NCBI GenBank assembly: GCA_006247105.1
Contig: CM016926.1
Location: 1,612,001 to 1,676,000, forward strand
From: Giardia muris
Taxonomy: Eukaryota; Fornicata; Diplomonadida; Hexamitidae
Direction: 5' to 3'
Length of the DNA stretch: 64,000 nt
The position numbers and the translations under genes are program-made. Each line of letters starts with the position of its first letter. Positions within the stretch are counted from its first letter, which is position 1. The notes under the pieces are model-generated. The model saw only the letters and a list, made by a program, of their open reading frames with translations, searched no databases and had not been told where the DNA came from. This document shows positions 36,747-47,160 of this stretch, one piece after another.

Positions 36747-39293
36747 ATGGGTCCCACGGATAAGAACTCGTGGTTCAAGGCCGTCTCGGCGCATGACTAC
36801 GACGCCGTCCGGGCCGGGGTCGAGCGTTTTCGGCGGTGTGTCGATAACAACGACGAGACGGCGCTCATGCTCGCGACCCGGACCAACGACGTCAAGATGG
36901 TCGAGATCCTGGCCAAGTATGAGGCTGGTAGCTTCAATAAGAACTTCCAGACCGCCCTAATGATCGCCGCCGCGCGGGACTATAGCGAGATCTGCCGGGT
37001 ACTCGCACCGCTCGAGAAGCATGTGACGCTTCCTGACGGACGGACGATGCTGATGGTTGCCGCAGCCGCGGGGAACTACGACACCGTGCGTGGCACCTGC
37101 CGAGAGTTTGGGACAGAACGAGATGCAAACGATTGGTCCGCCCTCGATCATGCTTGCGCCGAAGGCCATTTGGACTGCGCAAAGGTCATTGCTCGGACAC
37201 AGGCCTATACGGTCGAGGATATGGACCGTGCGATCCAGATAGCCGAATCCTTTGGAAACACCGCAGTTGCGGACACGGTCCGTGAGATCCGGAATGAAGC
37301 GGAGCTCAAGACCCGATCTTGTAAGCGCTGTCATGAGGTACAAGTGGAGATGCGCATCCTTGAGAAGGAAAATCGTCGCCTAAATGAAAGAGTACAGCAG
37401 CTCGAAGATGAGGGATTACGGCTGGCAGAACGCCTTGAGACCGCGAATAGCACGGCACGTGGACGTTTAGACCCAAACCCTCAATCCCTGGAACTTCTTT
37501 ATGAGACTGCAAAGCGAAATCTCGAGGACAAGGCACGGGAATATGAGAACCTACGGGAGGACTTCATCACCCTTCAGAACGAGTACCAGGACGTTCGTAA
37601 CCAGCTGAAGCTGATGTCCGAGAGCGTCGAGGAGCTCACAAACCCGAATTCCCGGCTCAGCCGGCGCCTAGTCTCACAAGATGCCCAGGACGAGGAGGTT
37701 GCACGCCTACGTACTGAGAACGAGAAGCTTCTCGAGGATGTCGCGCGTCTCAAGCGCTACATTGACGAGGATGTCGTCTCGACGGTCCTCTTCAATTCCG
37801 TCGAGCAGAACCTCAAGAACGTCATAGCCCTTAAGGACGAAGAGATCTCGCGCCTCGAAGGCCGAATACAACAGAACTGTGTTGATGTCGAGTCTCTCGA
37901 GCAGCGTGTGCGCGAGGCGAACTTCGTTAGGGATCAACTAACCCGGTTACAGAACGACTACGCGGAGGCACGTAACGAAGCCTACGTCCAGAGCGAGGCC
38001 GTCAACGAGCTTAAGGAGGAGCTCGAGCGCTATAAGTCGAGTGACGGGCGTAATGCTCGTGAGATGGAGACGGAGGTTTCACTTCTTCGATCCCAGCTCG
38101 CGGCTAAGAACGAGGAGTTCGACATTCTTAAGAACGATCTGTACGAGATCATTGCGCATACGACGATGTCCACTGGAAACGAGGCTGGACTTCGAAGTCA
38201 ACTCGAAGACAAGGACCGACTCATCTCCGAGCTCGAATCGAAGCTCGACATCCGTCGGGAGGAGTGCCAGAGACTCCAGCAGCAAAACAACGACCTCAAC
38301 TCGGACCTCACATATCTCACGACCGAGATGTCACGTGTTGGGGCTCCTAGCGCCCCTGGGCTCGAGCAGCTTTCGGGGATGTCACATCTCGGGCAGAGTC
38401 GTCAAGGGATGCTTGGTGGGCAGCTACGAGAGGATGGACAAACGCGTGAGTTCGATGCGTCCCTTCGGGCCTCTCTAGACAATTTGGGCCACCAGGAGGT
38501 GGATATGGGGTCTGAGACGCTCCTCATGAAGGCTGCTGCCAGTGGAGATGTCAACTCGGTCAAGAAGCTCATCTATCAGGCAGGGACCGCAAACAATTTG
38601 GGGAAGACGGCTCTTATGTACGCGGCTGAGAAGGGGCATACGGAGATCGTCCGCCTCCTCATGCTCAAGGAGAGTCGGTTGCAGGACCAGGAGGGCCGGA
38701 CTGCGCTCTTCTATGCGGCCTGGCACAGGCATATAGGATGTGTCAAGCTTCTTGTGGATCGGGAGGCTGGCCTCGTGAAGAACAACGGATATTCTTCCCT
38801 CATGGTGGCAGCCGTCCACGGGTATACTGACGTCTGCCAGCTCCTCCTGGCGAAGGAGCGCGGCCTCTTTACCAATAAGAACTTCCGTCATGGTGCAGGA
38901 CACACGGCACTGATGTGCGCCGCAGACTGGGGCGATGTGGCTTGTGTTAAGCTTCTCCTCTCGGCCGAGGCGCACATGCGAGACCGTAAGGGCCGGATGG
39001 CACACAACTTTGCGAAGACAGAGGAGATTCGTGATTTGATCCTCAATTACCTGACGGCGAACCGGATTCCTATCACTGACCCCGATGACGCTCTTGACAC
39101 GGAGTCCGGTGCTGGTGCAGGTCGTAGGTTTCTCGAAAGGACCGTGCATGAGCGACCTGACAATTATCAAGAGCAAGTCCAGAACATCGTCCGGGGGCCA
39201 AGCCGTAGTTCCTCACGAAAGAAAGAGCATCTGGGACCGGGCCCCTCTGGGAACGCCTCCGCCTATTTCACTGGAAGCTCCATCATGTATTGA
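36747..39293 (+). CDS. ankyrin / coiled-coil / ankyrin protein, 21.1 family
   Basis: This is an 848-residue protein. N-terminal ankyrins lie at about residues 5-165 (ETALMLATRTND, TALMIAAARDY, TMLMVAAAAGN). A long coiled coil spans about 185-540, rich in E, L, R and N with leucine heptads. C-terminal ankyrins lie at about 590-770 (TLLMKAAASGD, TALMYAAEKGH, SSLMVAAVHGY, TALMCAADWGD). It has the same sandwich plan as the first half of the NEK gene at 19651 but no kinase. It is likely a structural or scaffold protein. It overlaps the 3' end of the convergent 1495-residue gene by 11 bases. Confidence 0.85.
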   Translation: MGPTDKNSWFKAVSAHDYDAVRAGVERFRRCVDNNDETALMLATRTNDVKMVEILAKYEAGSFNKNFQTALMIAAARDYSEICRVLAPLEKHVTLPDGRTMLMVAAAAGNYDTVRGTCREFGTERDANDWSALDHACAEGHLDCAKVIARTQAYTVEDMDRAIQIAESFGNTAVADTVREIRNEAELKTRSCKRCHEVQVEMRILEKENRRLNERVQQLEDEGLRLAERLETANSTARGRLDPNPQSLELLYETAKRNLEDKAREYENLREDFITLQNEYQDVRNQLKLMSESVEELTNPNSRLSRRLVSQDAQDEEVARLRTENEKLLEDVARLKRYIDEDVVSTVLFNSVEQNLKNVIALKDEEISRLEGRIQQNCVDVESLEQRVREANFVRDQLTRLQNDYAEARNEAYVQSEAVNELKEELERYKSSDGRNAREMETEVSLLRSQLAAKNEEFDILKNDLYEIIAHTTMSTGNEAGLRSQLEDKDRLISELESKLDIRREECQRLQQQNNDLNSDLTYLTTEMSRVGAPSAPGLEQLSGMSHLGQSRQGMLGGQLREDGQTREFDASLRASLDNLGHQEVDMGSETLLMKAAASGDVNSVKKLIYQAGTANNLGKTALMYAAEKGHTEIVRLLMLKESRLQDQEGRTALFYAAWHRHIGCVKLLVDREAGLVKNNGYSSLMVAAVHGYTDVCQLLLAKERGLFTNKNFRHGAGHTALMCAADWGDVACVKLLLSAEAHMRDRKGRMAHNFAKTEEIRDLILNYLTANRIPITDPDDALDTESGAGAGRRFLERTVHERPDNYQEQVQNIVRGPSRSSSRKKEHLGPGPSGNASAYFTGSSIMY

Positions 39294-42200
39294 TCTTCTG
39301 GATCTTTCGTCTAAGGGCGTGGAGGAAGTCACGAGTTCCAGGCTCGCAGTAGCGACGGAAGTTCAGTATCCGACAGACGAACTCGCTGTGGGTCAGCATG
39401 TCCTTCTCAAGGTTCTTCGGGACGTCGAGCTCCTCAAGCATCGCATAGTTGTATCCGATGTTCGACGTGCTAATCAGCTCTGCCGAGGAGAGTCCATGAA
39501 GGCGGATGACCTCATCAAGCTGTGGGCAACGTGCCTCGACTTCCGCAAGAGGTAGGACTACTCCATCATAGTCCACACCCACTTCTTTGGGAGTAAGGTG
39601 AAGGCCCGGGATGTCGTTTCTAATGAGGCCATACTCGGCCGCACATCTGTAAAGGCGTCGGTATTCTGGAAGGTACTCTTCTGCATAAAGCCATCGTCCT
39701 ATAAGAACATCCTTCAGAAAGGCGAAGTCATGGGCGAGAGTTGGTGCATCGCTAAGGGCAATCGTGCGTGCCCGAGGCCCACTATCCAAAAGGATAAATA
39801 GGTGGGCATTGACGGCCGCGGCGGAGATCGCATTTGCGACCTTCAAGATGTAAGCAGGAGAGAGGTTACGATAAATATCCCGTAGTGCGATCTCAAGACC
39901 GGACCATGCCGTCTGCAGTTGGGTTTGAGCTACGACAGGACAGTATGCACGTTGGATCAAGGGGCGTAATCCTGTATTGAGGAGATACTTGGCAAGCATC
40001 TCGATGTTCTGTTCGAGTGTTACATTAATTTCCTGCACCATTTCCGTGAAGTAGCTTACAACCAGAACGTGTTCCTTATCTGTCGGCCGCGTCTTTGCTG
40101 TCTCACGCTTAAGGTTTGTGAGCCAATACTGGGACATATCCAGCGGCCCAGTCGTCTCGAGCGTATCCAGACCCGTCTGAAGCTCGTACGTGACGGTATT
40201 GTTGCTGACATACTCGTAGACCGCCCCCACGCGCGCGAGAAGAACCTCGAGAGAGTTGATTCGGTATGTAAGGACGCGACATGCCTGAATGATGTCCGAA
40301 AAAGTCTCCGGGTCCTTCATGAACGAGAAGGAGGAGAAGAGAAGCGCCCCCGTGGGGACTCCACTCCCCATTGGGAGAATAGAGGTGATAGCGGCCTCAT
40401 CGGCGACAAGCTTGTCTTCATACCTCACCGGTTTCCCTTTTCCATGGTTAGCATTCGAACGATGGCGTTCATGTCGTGGAGAATTCACCGTATCGACAGC
40501 CCACCTCAGATTTCCATCGAATCCAATCCGCTCGTTAAGCTCGGGTGCGGCGATGGAAGCACCGACTGCTAGGCTTCCACGGAAACCCTTTTGGGTGATG
40601 ATCTGCGCACTCAAGGCGGATGAGGTGAAGGAACGTTCGGAAACGGAGGGTGATGCCGTCGCTGACCCTCCACGTCTAGTACGGCTCTGCTTCATCATGT
40701 GACGACTCTGTAACTCAGGGGCAATTGAAAACACTTGCATGAGGGGTGGAAGGGCATGACGCTCGCAAGTAGCAGCGTTATATCGGACTGGTTTCAGGAT
40801 GGTTCGAACCAGTTCCAAAACTTGTGAGAATAGTGAGCGAAGAGACGAATCTGAGAGGTGAACTGAGCTAAAGATCGACTCTAAGAAGATCATAACGGGT
40901 TCAATCCCATCTATTGGAGCAGAGCTAGCATTATAGTGCAGAGAGCCACAACGAGAAGTAGATGTCCCGATGGAGTTTGGTGCTGCCTTTTGAAGCGCCT
41001 CTATTAGCCAATTGAATGGTTGGACAGTAAGATTTGTCTCATGCTTATAAATCCGAAGCAATGATCCCGTAATAGTCCCAGCCTCGTTAAGAATGAAGTA
41101 GGAAAGCAATGGGGTGGCCAGGATAATCCCCGTGTCTGCCGGGAAGAGGAACGCAAGGGCTCTTCGTAGCTTGTAGATCTGTGAGAGGCTATCAATGCGT
41201 CGTTCGTGACCGTCTGCAAGCCAGCTGTGTAAAAACCCATTACCAAGGTAATAGGAAAAGAAGTTGTTTCCTAGAGACGTGACAACCGTATCCAGGTTTC
41301 CAAGTAGAGTCTTTAGAGCCGTGAACTTTAGTTTATAATGCTGGGTCATTGTAAGGCTCGAGAGTGACGCCCCAAAGCGGTCTGATAAGAAGCGTATGAG
41401 AAGACCACTGAATATCGACATGGGGGAAACGCGAGCTAATGTCTCATCTGTTTCCGTGTAATCACAATAAGGAAGGGCATAAAGGCCTGCACATTGTACG
41501 TCCATCCCCTGCTTATCGACTTGGGCCGAGAGAGGCTTTGAAACGAGCCGCGACGCCATGCAGAAGCTCCCAGCGACGTATATATGCCAAAGAGACTTGC
41601 TGATTGAAGAATCATCGGGTTTGAAGAAGAACTCGGTGAAGATCGGCATGAAAACCTCCAGTTCGACGGTGATCTGATCAATGACGACCTCAAGCATCTT
41701 TGCAAGGACCATGATCGGACAAGGCGGAGGCTTCTCACGACCCTTTCCAGCTACGGCCACGATGCCTGCGTTTAGGTCATCAAACGAGATCTCCTCGACC
41801 TCGGGCTCCACACTTAGAAGGTTCATCTCTTCTGTATCGGCCTCGGCTTGACAATACAGTCGCATTAATTGACGTAGTATCGAGACCTGCATGTACTTCT
41901 GGAGGCGAACCTGGAAGATATAACGGCTCGAATCCTGGCCAAGTACTTCCTTGATTGAAAGAGGTGTCAAGCCGAGTTCAAGGAACTCCGGAGATGCGTT
42001 GTATTTTTGGAAGACTGTCATGAGGAGAGAAAGGGTGTAACGTAAGGGGTATGGATTGAGACTGAAACGAGTATAATCCGAGAGGTATGGCTCAAGAACA
42101 TCACAAGTGAGGTCGACCTGCCCGGCCGTGTCAATCGATACATACTCCTGTAGGAACATATGAAACTCCGTTAGACACTCACCCTCCTCAAGGATTTCCA

Positions 42201-43770
42201 TTGGAAGCTGGCTAAGCACACTCAAGAAGAACTTGTGAGCATCGTAGCCTGGTGTCTTAGCGTTTTTCTTACTGAAACACCCACTGATAGGATCGTAGAC
42301 CTCCTCGGCCAAGGGTAGGTATGGGGCGAAGTATACGTCGTGAATCCTTGAAAGTACCTGATAATACGCGGCAAACAAATCTTTTCGACACGTGTCATAC
42401 ATCTGTTTCGTTTCAGAGTCGTAGACGAGCAGACGGACGAATTGGGAGGAAAAGTCCGAGGCTAGAGCCGGAGTAATGAAGGGCATGCGTTCAAGTAGAG
42501 AAGTCACGGAGACGTCCCCTACCACCTCCACTAGAAGAGCTATTATCTTCATAACGCAACGGAAGCAGGTACAAAGCTGTCGCACCAACCTTGGCTCGTC
42601 CGCCGATGTCGACTTGAAGGAAGTATCAGTTTCGGTATCAAACGAGGCCAACGAAACGTTCAGCGAGCTTCCGACGAAGTGCTTCCGGCTTGCAAAGCCG
42701 TTGGCAAGGGTGGAGAGCTTGTTGATGCAGGTCCCAAGCGCCCGGACCACATCGCTGGTTGAGTCTGCAAGGAACCCGAACTGGGTGTTAATTTGATTGA
42801 GGAGGGACGCGCTCAATAGAATGGTATGACGGACCACGTAGTTAATGAGGAGTGGCTCTGAGATGAGGGCATCAAGGTTTCCTGAGGAGAGGACTTGTTT
42901 GTATGGGAAAGGCCTTTCTAGGGCCTCGCTATATTCGGCGATAAGCCAGGTCTGCAAGTCCACGTTGTTTCGGTGCTTCAGAAGGGCATATAATGACAAC
43001 GCAACGATATCCAGCTCGGAAGCGAATGAAATCAACTGCGAGGCAGCGAGGTTTGTCTCCTCCTCCGTCTGACTGCTTAAGGGGAGGGTTGTAAAGTGGG
43101 TGGCGGAGTTCCCAGAAACCAGAAGCTGTTTGTATGCGTATTGCATCCAGACCGCTAGGGAGACGAGATCACCGACAGGGAGATTCAAGTTCGCACGCAT
43201 AGCTGTCTGGACATCGAAGAAGGTTGCATCATCGATCATTCGCCCATAGGCCGCGGCTCGTGGAGGAGCGTCGTGGGATGCGCGTCGAAGGCGTTGGGGC
43301 GAGGTATAAAGTCCTGAGAACAGAATCCATAGGTCAGAGACGCAATAGGTCAGGTGGAAGGAGTCATGGAAAGAGATCGCTCGTTGAACAAAGAGGGGAT
43401 CCAATGGAGGAGCAACGGAGTAGTCCGTTCCTTCGCTTGAGAGGTTCACCGTCTTCGTGGCGATACGAAGCGAGCTTCGACCTGGTCTAAGAGGCTGCTT
43501 GGTTGGGGTTGCGGCCGCCGACGATGCCAAGGAGCGAGCCCTGCTGGAGCTGGCGGCAAGGCTTGAGGCGATGGAGATTTCGCTGCAGTTGGAGTCGTCA
43601 ATAGCATGGGACAATGGCAACTTATCGATCACCTTGACCGTTGGGTCTCGGAGTAAGGCCACGAGGGCTGGGACGTCAACAGCGCCCTCCGATGGGAGCC
43701 CCCTTACCTTGCTAAGCTTGGGGTCAGTCAATAATAGATAGCCGAGGAGAAGCTCGACGTCTGAGTTCAT
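39283..43770 (-). CDS. very large helical protein, unknown
   Basis: This is a 1495-residue single ORF. A short disordered S/A/R-rich stretch at about 70-105 is followed by nearly continuous helical, solenoid-like sequence with scattered low-complexity loops (about 1080-1190). No membrane span, P-loop or zinc motif is seen. I compared it in mind with WASH-complex, SCAR/WAVE, exocyst and GCP families, and no diagnostic motif convinced me. It starts at ATG 43770, 95 bp from the divergent gene at 43866. Confidence 0.7.
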   Translation of the reverse strand: MNSDVELLLGYLLLTDPKLSKVRGLPSEGAVDVPALVALLRDPTVKVIDKLPLSHAIDDSNCSEISIASSLAASSSRARSLASSAAATPTKQPLRPGRSSLRIATKTVNLSSEGTDYSVAPPLDPLFVQRAISFHDSFHLTYCVSDLWILFSGLYTSPQRLRRASHDAPPRAAAYGRMIDDATFFDVQTAMRANLNLPVGDLVSLAVWMQYAYKQLLVSGNSATHFTTLPLSSQTEEETNLAASQLISFASELDIVALSLYALLKHRNNVDLQTWLIAEYSEALERPFPYKQVLSSGNLDALISEPLLINYVVRHTILLSASLLNQINTQFGFLADSTSDVVRALGTCINKLSTLANGFASRKHFVGSSLNVSLASFDTETDTSFKSTSADEPRLVRQLCTCFRCVMKIIALLVEVVGDVSVTSLLERMPFITPALASDFSSQFVRLLVYDSETKQMYDTCRKDLFAAYYQVLSRIHDVYFAPYLPLAEEVYDPISGCFSKKNAKTPGYDAHKFFLSVLSQLPMEILEEGECLTEFHMFLQEYVSIDTAGQVDLTCDVLEPYLSDYTRFSLNPYPLRYTLSLLMTVFQKYNASPEFLELGLTPLSIKEVLGQDSSRYIFQVRLQKYMQVSILRQLMRLYCQAEADTEEMNLLSVEPEVEEISFDDLNAGIVAVAGKGREKPPPCPIMVLAKMLEVVIDQITVELEVFMPIFTEFFFKPDDSSISKSLWHIYVAGSFCMASRLVSKPLSAQVDKQGMDVQCAGLYALPYCDYTETDETLARVSPMSIFSGLLIRFLSDRFGASLSSLTMTQHYKLKFTALKTLLGNLDTVVTSLGNNFFSYYLGNGFLHSWLADGHERRIDSLSQIYKLRRALAFLFPADTGIILATPLLSYFILNEAGTITGSLLRIYKHETNLTVQPFNWLIEALQKAAPNSIGTSTSRCGSLHYNASSAPIDGIEPVMIFLESIFSSVHLSDSSLRSLFSQVLELVRTILKPVRYNAATCERHALPPLMQVFSIAPELQSRHMMKQSRTRRGGSATASPSVSERSFTSSALSAQIITQKGFRGSLAVGASIAAPELNERIGFDGNLRWAVDTVNSPRHERHRSNANHGKGKPVRYEDKLVADEAAITSILPMGSGVPTGALLFSSFSFMKDPETFSDIIQACRVLTYRINSLEVLLARVGAVYEYVSNNTVTYELQTGLDTLETTGPLDMSQYWLTNLKRETAKTRPTDKEHVLVVSYFTEMVQEINVTLEQNIEMLAKYLLNTGLRPLIQRAYCPVVAQTQLQTAWSGLEIALRDIYRNLSPAYILKVANAISAAAVNAHLFILLDSGPRARTIALSDAPTLAHDFAFLKDVLIGRWLYAEEYLPEYRRLYRCAAEYGLIRNDIPGLHLTPKEVGVDYDGVVLPLAEVEARCPQLDEVIRLHGLSSAELISTSNIGYNYAMLEELDVPKNLEKDMLTHSEFVCRILNFRRYCEPGTRDFLHALRRKIQKINT

Positions 43771-43865
43771 ATATCCGATCTTTCAGAATACGCCAATTAG
43801 GGATGGCAATACACGCATTCATGGCGCTCGGAAGACAATGAGACGATGGGAAGGAAAAAAGACTT

Positions 43866-44843
43866 ATGAAGAGAAAGTCATCGGTGCAGGATGAGCAAGC
43901 TCGTACGCGTCAGCTCAGAGAGGAGGTGAGCTCGATGGAGAAGCTCATGGGCCAGGGAGGGCTCTTAAGCGGATCCAATGTTAGCAAGGTCTCATTCAGT
44001 GGACTTGGAACGGTTTCCTCATCCTCTTCCACCTCATCGAAGCCGAAGTCTCGGGTTAGTAGTGCTAAGGGAACATCGAGTGTCCCAATCCCTGCCCCAC
44101 GTGGGACCAATGCTCAAGGGCCGATTGTTGCTGCCTCCTCAAGTAGCACCGCTCAGGCAAAGACCACAAAGCCTCGTCAATCACAGATTTCACGGCCTCC
44201 CCCACTCAAGTCACCACTCCCTGTTGTCCTTAGTCGGCCAGGCTCGAGCACCGCCCCCACTTCCTTTGGCCCACCGAAGAGCAAGCCGAGCAGTGCTCGA
44301 GCCTCTGGAACCACGACCATCTCCTCTGGAGTCGGGGGCGAGGGACGACAACGGGTTATACTTGCAACGAGTACGACTCCAGCTAAGGGTGTGAGTGGGT
44401 TTGGATGCAACGACTTCACTCTTGGTCGAGATATCTTCACTGGAGCACCTTCACTGGCCTGTGAAATGGCCATTGGAGATGACTCCGAGGTCGAACCCGA
44501 CTTGGCAGTTGTGAAGCCAGAACCCGCGATTGATGCCGCACGTCTTGAACCTCCTCGTCCAGCGACGGCACCACCGAAGGTTGAGACTGCCGCCGCAGGA
44601 TGCGATAGTGCAACGCCCGAGACGAGCTACTTCCAGATGCTCGAGAAAGCCGTGGTTCTGAAATCCCTATCGGATGCATGCCTGCAGAAAGAGTCGCCCG
44701 AGGAGCGGCAGGCACGGCTCTTAGCCCTCGTCATGCAAGAGACTGGCGAATGCGACGATGAGATCGCCATCACTAAAGAGGACGTCCTCGCGGAGCTGGC
44801 GTCATTACGGGAAAGCTTCTCATTCACACATGGTGCCGGGTAA
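43866..44843 (+). CDS. Ser/Pro-rich hypothetical protein
   Basis: This is a 325-residue protein, mostly disordered. A short helix at the N-terminus (ARTRQLREEVSSMEKLM) is followed by S/T/P/K-rich sequence to about residue 240. A helical C-terminal segment has acidic patches (ESPEERQARLLALVMQE). No domain is recognised. It ends at TAA 44841-44843, 2 bp from the stop of the convergent pseudo-kinesin gene. The ATG at 43866 follows an A-rich patch. Confidence 0.65.
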   Translation: MKRKSSVQDEQARTRQLREEVSSMEKLMGQGGLLSGSNVSKVSFSGLGTVSSSSSTSSKPKSRVSSAKGTSSVPIPAPRGTNAQGPIVAASSSSTAQAKTTKPRQSQISRPPPLKSPLPVVLSRPGSSTAPTSFGPPKSKPSSARASGTTTISSGVGGEGRQRVILATSTTPAKGVSGFGCNDFTLGRDIFTGAPSLACEMAIGDDSEVEPDLAVVKPEPAIDAARLEPPRPATAPPKVETAAAGCDSATPETSYFQMLEKAVVLKSLSDACLQKESPEERQARLLALVMQETGECDDEIAITKEDVLAELASLRESFSFTHGAG

Positions 44844-44845
44844 GT

Positions 44846-47113
44846 CTAATTGGCACCCTGTCCTAACATAGCCTCGCGTACCTTGAGTTTTAACTCCTTC
44901 ACCTTCAGTAGATAGTCCTCCTCGAGCTGCTTCTTCATCCGGGCATACTCCCGATCACGCTCCTTGATGTACCGGTCTTTGACGGCCTGCTTGAGGATCT
45001 CCATCTCCTCTCGGTGCTTCTCCTTTAGGCGCTCAATCTCTTCTCGATGAGTGGCGAGATCCTTGAGGGACTTCTCACGAAGTGAATGGATCTCATCCTC
45101 GTACTTCTGACGGACGAGACGAAGCTCGTTCTCGCTCACTGTGTTTCCATGAGAGGAAGGCCCGGATATTTGCGGCAAAACCGATGGAGGAGCGCTACGA
45201 TGACTTGGCGAGGCTACACCCGTTCTACGTACACGCTCGAGCTGTTCGGCTAGATCCTCGAGCTCTCGCCGCATCCTGACAATAGTATCCTTGTCTGCAT
45301 TCCTCTCCGACCTAAGAGCTTGAGCCTCGTTCTCTGCAGCGTTTGCTCGCTCCAACTCACGCTCCGCCTGGATGCGCAATTGCTCGACCATATCGTCTGG
45401 AGACTGAGAGCCATCCACACGTGCTTGTCTATAAGGGCTTGCCTGTCGTCCCCAGCCACATCGCACCAACTTGTCAAGATCATCGTTGAGCTCGCGGACA
45501 AGCTGCTCCTTCTCGGACGAAAGTCCAATACTCTGGTCGTTCGGATTGAAGATAGAATTGAACATTGTCTCATCAGCACTGGAAGCCATCTGAGCCTGAG
45601 GTCCTTGAGCGAGCTCTGCCTTCAGGACTGTGTTCTCGTTCTCGAGCTCCTCAACGAGCCGCTCGAGCATATCGATAAAGTTGTCTTTCTCCTCAAGAGC
45701 CTTGCGAACCTCTGGATTCGGGATGTTAGCGTAGAGCATCTTCCGATCTGGGCGGTCAGTAAACCCATTCTCAGAATCCTGCATACGGTCCTTTAAGGCC
45801 GCTGGAGCCTTCGGTGCCTCAAGAGATTCCAGGAGGTGGAGCTCCGACAGAGTAAAACGTATCCTATCGGCCAGTTCCACCAGATGATCCGGTGTTACTG
45901 ATTTATAGAGGCAAGGCGCTCGTTGAGCGTCGACGAGACTCAAGGCTGCTAGAACCGCTCCTCGTGTGCAGAAGCAGGTGCTGGGGAGGGTTAGGTAGCC
46001 CAAGACAGCCCCCGCACGTAGGAAGAGTAACTGGTGGAGCACTTTGGCCAGTGCTGACGTCGTCTTTGTCGAGAGGTGATCGAAAAGGGTCGCCGACTCC
46101 AAGCAATTACGTGTAAGCACTGCGGCTAAAGAACCTGCCGTTGGGACGAGGGGCAATGTCCCTCCATTAGCAGGGCGCCGGGTATAACCGTCGAATGCAT
46201 TCGAGGGCTCATCGGATGTTCCACCCCAGAACCCGATACCCCCGGCGAGGCAGCACCCGAGTGCTAGCTTGTCCGTGACGGAAAGGTTCCGCAGGTCGAA
46301 GCGACGACTAACAGTCTCCAACGTTGGAACCGGCTGTCCATTATTCTCAACCCAGAAGCGATCTCCCCCGCGGAAGATCGGAGCAAAGAATCTGAGCGGG
46401 ATTTCTTCTCCAGTCTTCTTCTTGAGGGTGTAGAGCAAGAGCACGGCCTCTGCCGAGGTGTTGTGGAGGGCGTATCCGAGTAAGCACGTCATTACTTGCG
46501 CATACTCTTCGAGCTTCCCTCGATTAGGAGCCCGAGACCCAAGGCTATCTCTCTCAAGAACAAAAGTTCCTAACTCGGGGGTATAGCTTATATTGCCAAT
46601 CAGATCGACAGACGTCTCCAGTCCTATCGGGTCCGGTGTCTTCTGAGAGGTGAGCGTCGGAAGAAGGTCGTACGCAACACCACAGACGAAGGACACTACC
46701 GAGACCGTTAAGGACACGCAGACATCAGCAGAGCTCGAAGACCCGTTCAGAACACTTGGGAGTGTAAGGAACGGGCTGCAGACGGTAAGAAACGCTGAGC
46801 CTTCGACAATAAGCGGGAAGACGATGGTCCCACCGATCTCGCGACGCAAGGTGGCCGTCACGAAGTCCTCGATTATCGAGTCGGCCGCATCGGCCAAGGC
46901 CTCTGCACTGGCATACTCCATGGTCTGGAATGTGTCCACCGTGTACCTCGTTGCCCCAGTTCTTACCTCAAGGTCCGATCCGCTAGCATTAAACACAACC
47001 TGGTCGAGCGTCGATGGAGGGAGCGTCTTCGGGTCCACCTTCTGTATCATCACGACCGTGAGGCCAGAATCCCCTGGCCTTTGGTCCATCGCCTTCTTCA
47101 ACAACGGTGGCAT
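44846..47113 (-). CDS. degenerate kinesin-fold coiled-coil protein A
   Basis: This is a 755-residue protein. Residues ~15-430 can be laid along a kinesin motor in order. LTVVMIQKV fits strand 1, and YTVDTFQ...SAEALADAADSI fits the FDRVF...V.... region. TIVFPLIVEGSAFLTV (96-111) lies where kinesin has its P-loop. SLTVSVVSF..GVAYDLL fits EIY...RDLL. HNTSAEAVLLLYTL fits N..SSRSH, and RGAVLAALSLVDAQRA fits ETLSTLRFA.RAK. The nucleotide-binding GKT/S, SSRSH and DLAGSE are lost, so it should not hydrolyse ATP. The rest is coiled coil. It is a clear paralogue of the gene at 52054. ATG 47113 is used; the longer frame begins with TTG. Confidence 0.6.
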   Translation of the reverse strand: MPPLLKKAMDQRPGDSGLTVVMIQKVDPKTLPPSTLDQVVFNASGSDLEVRTGATRYTVDTFQTMEYASAEALADAADSIIEDFVTATLRREIGGTIVFPLIVEGSAFLTVCSPFLTLPSVLNGSSSSADVCVSLTVSVVSFVCGVAYDLLPTLTSQKTPDPIGLETSVDLIGNISYTPELGTFVLERDSLGSRAPNRGKLEEYAQVMTCLLGYALHNTSAEAVLLLYTLKKKTGEEIPLRFFAPIFRGGDRFWVENNGQPVPTLETVSRRFDLRNLSVTDKLALGCCLAGGIGFWGGTSDEPSNAFDGYTRRPANGGTLPLVPTAGSLAAVLTRNCLESATLFDHLSTKTTSALAKVLHQLLFLRAGAVLGYLTLPSTCFCTRGAVLAALSLVDAQRAPCLYKSVTPDHLVELADRIRFTLSELHLLESLEAPKAPAALKDRMQDSENGFTDRPDRKMLYANIPNPEVRKALEEKDNFIDMLERLVEELENENTVLKAELAQGPQAQMASSADETMFNSIFNPNDQSIGLSSEKEQLVRELNDDLDKLVRCGWGRQASPYRQARVDGSQSPDDMVEQLRIQAERELERANAAENEAQALRSERNADKDTIVRMRRELEDLAEQLERVRRTGVASPSHRSAPPSVLPQISGPSSHGNTVSENELRLVRQKYEDEIHSLREKSLKDLATHREEIERLKEKHREEMEILKQAVKDRYIKERDREYARMKKQLEEDYLLKVKELKLKVREAMLGQGAN

Positions 47114-47160
47114 CTTTTGCGCTTCTCGCCAAAAAAGTACATCGTTTTGTCGGCGACGTA

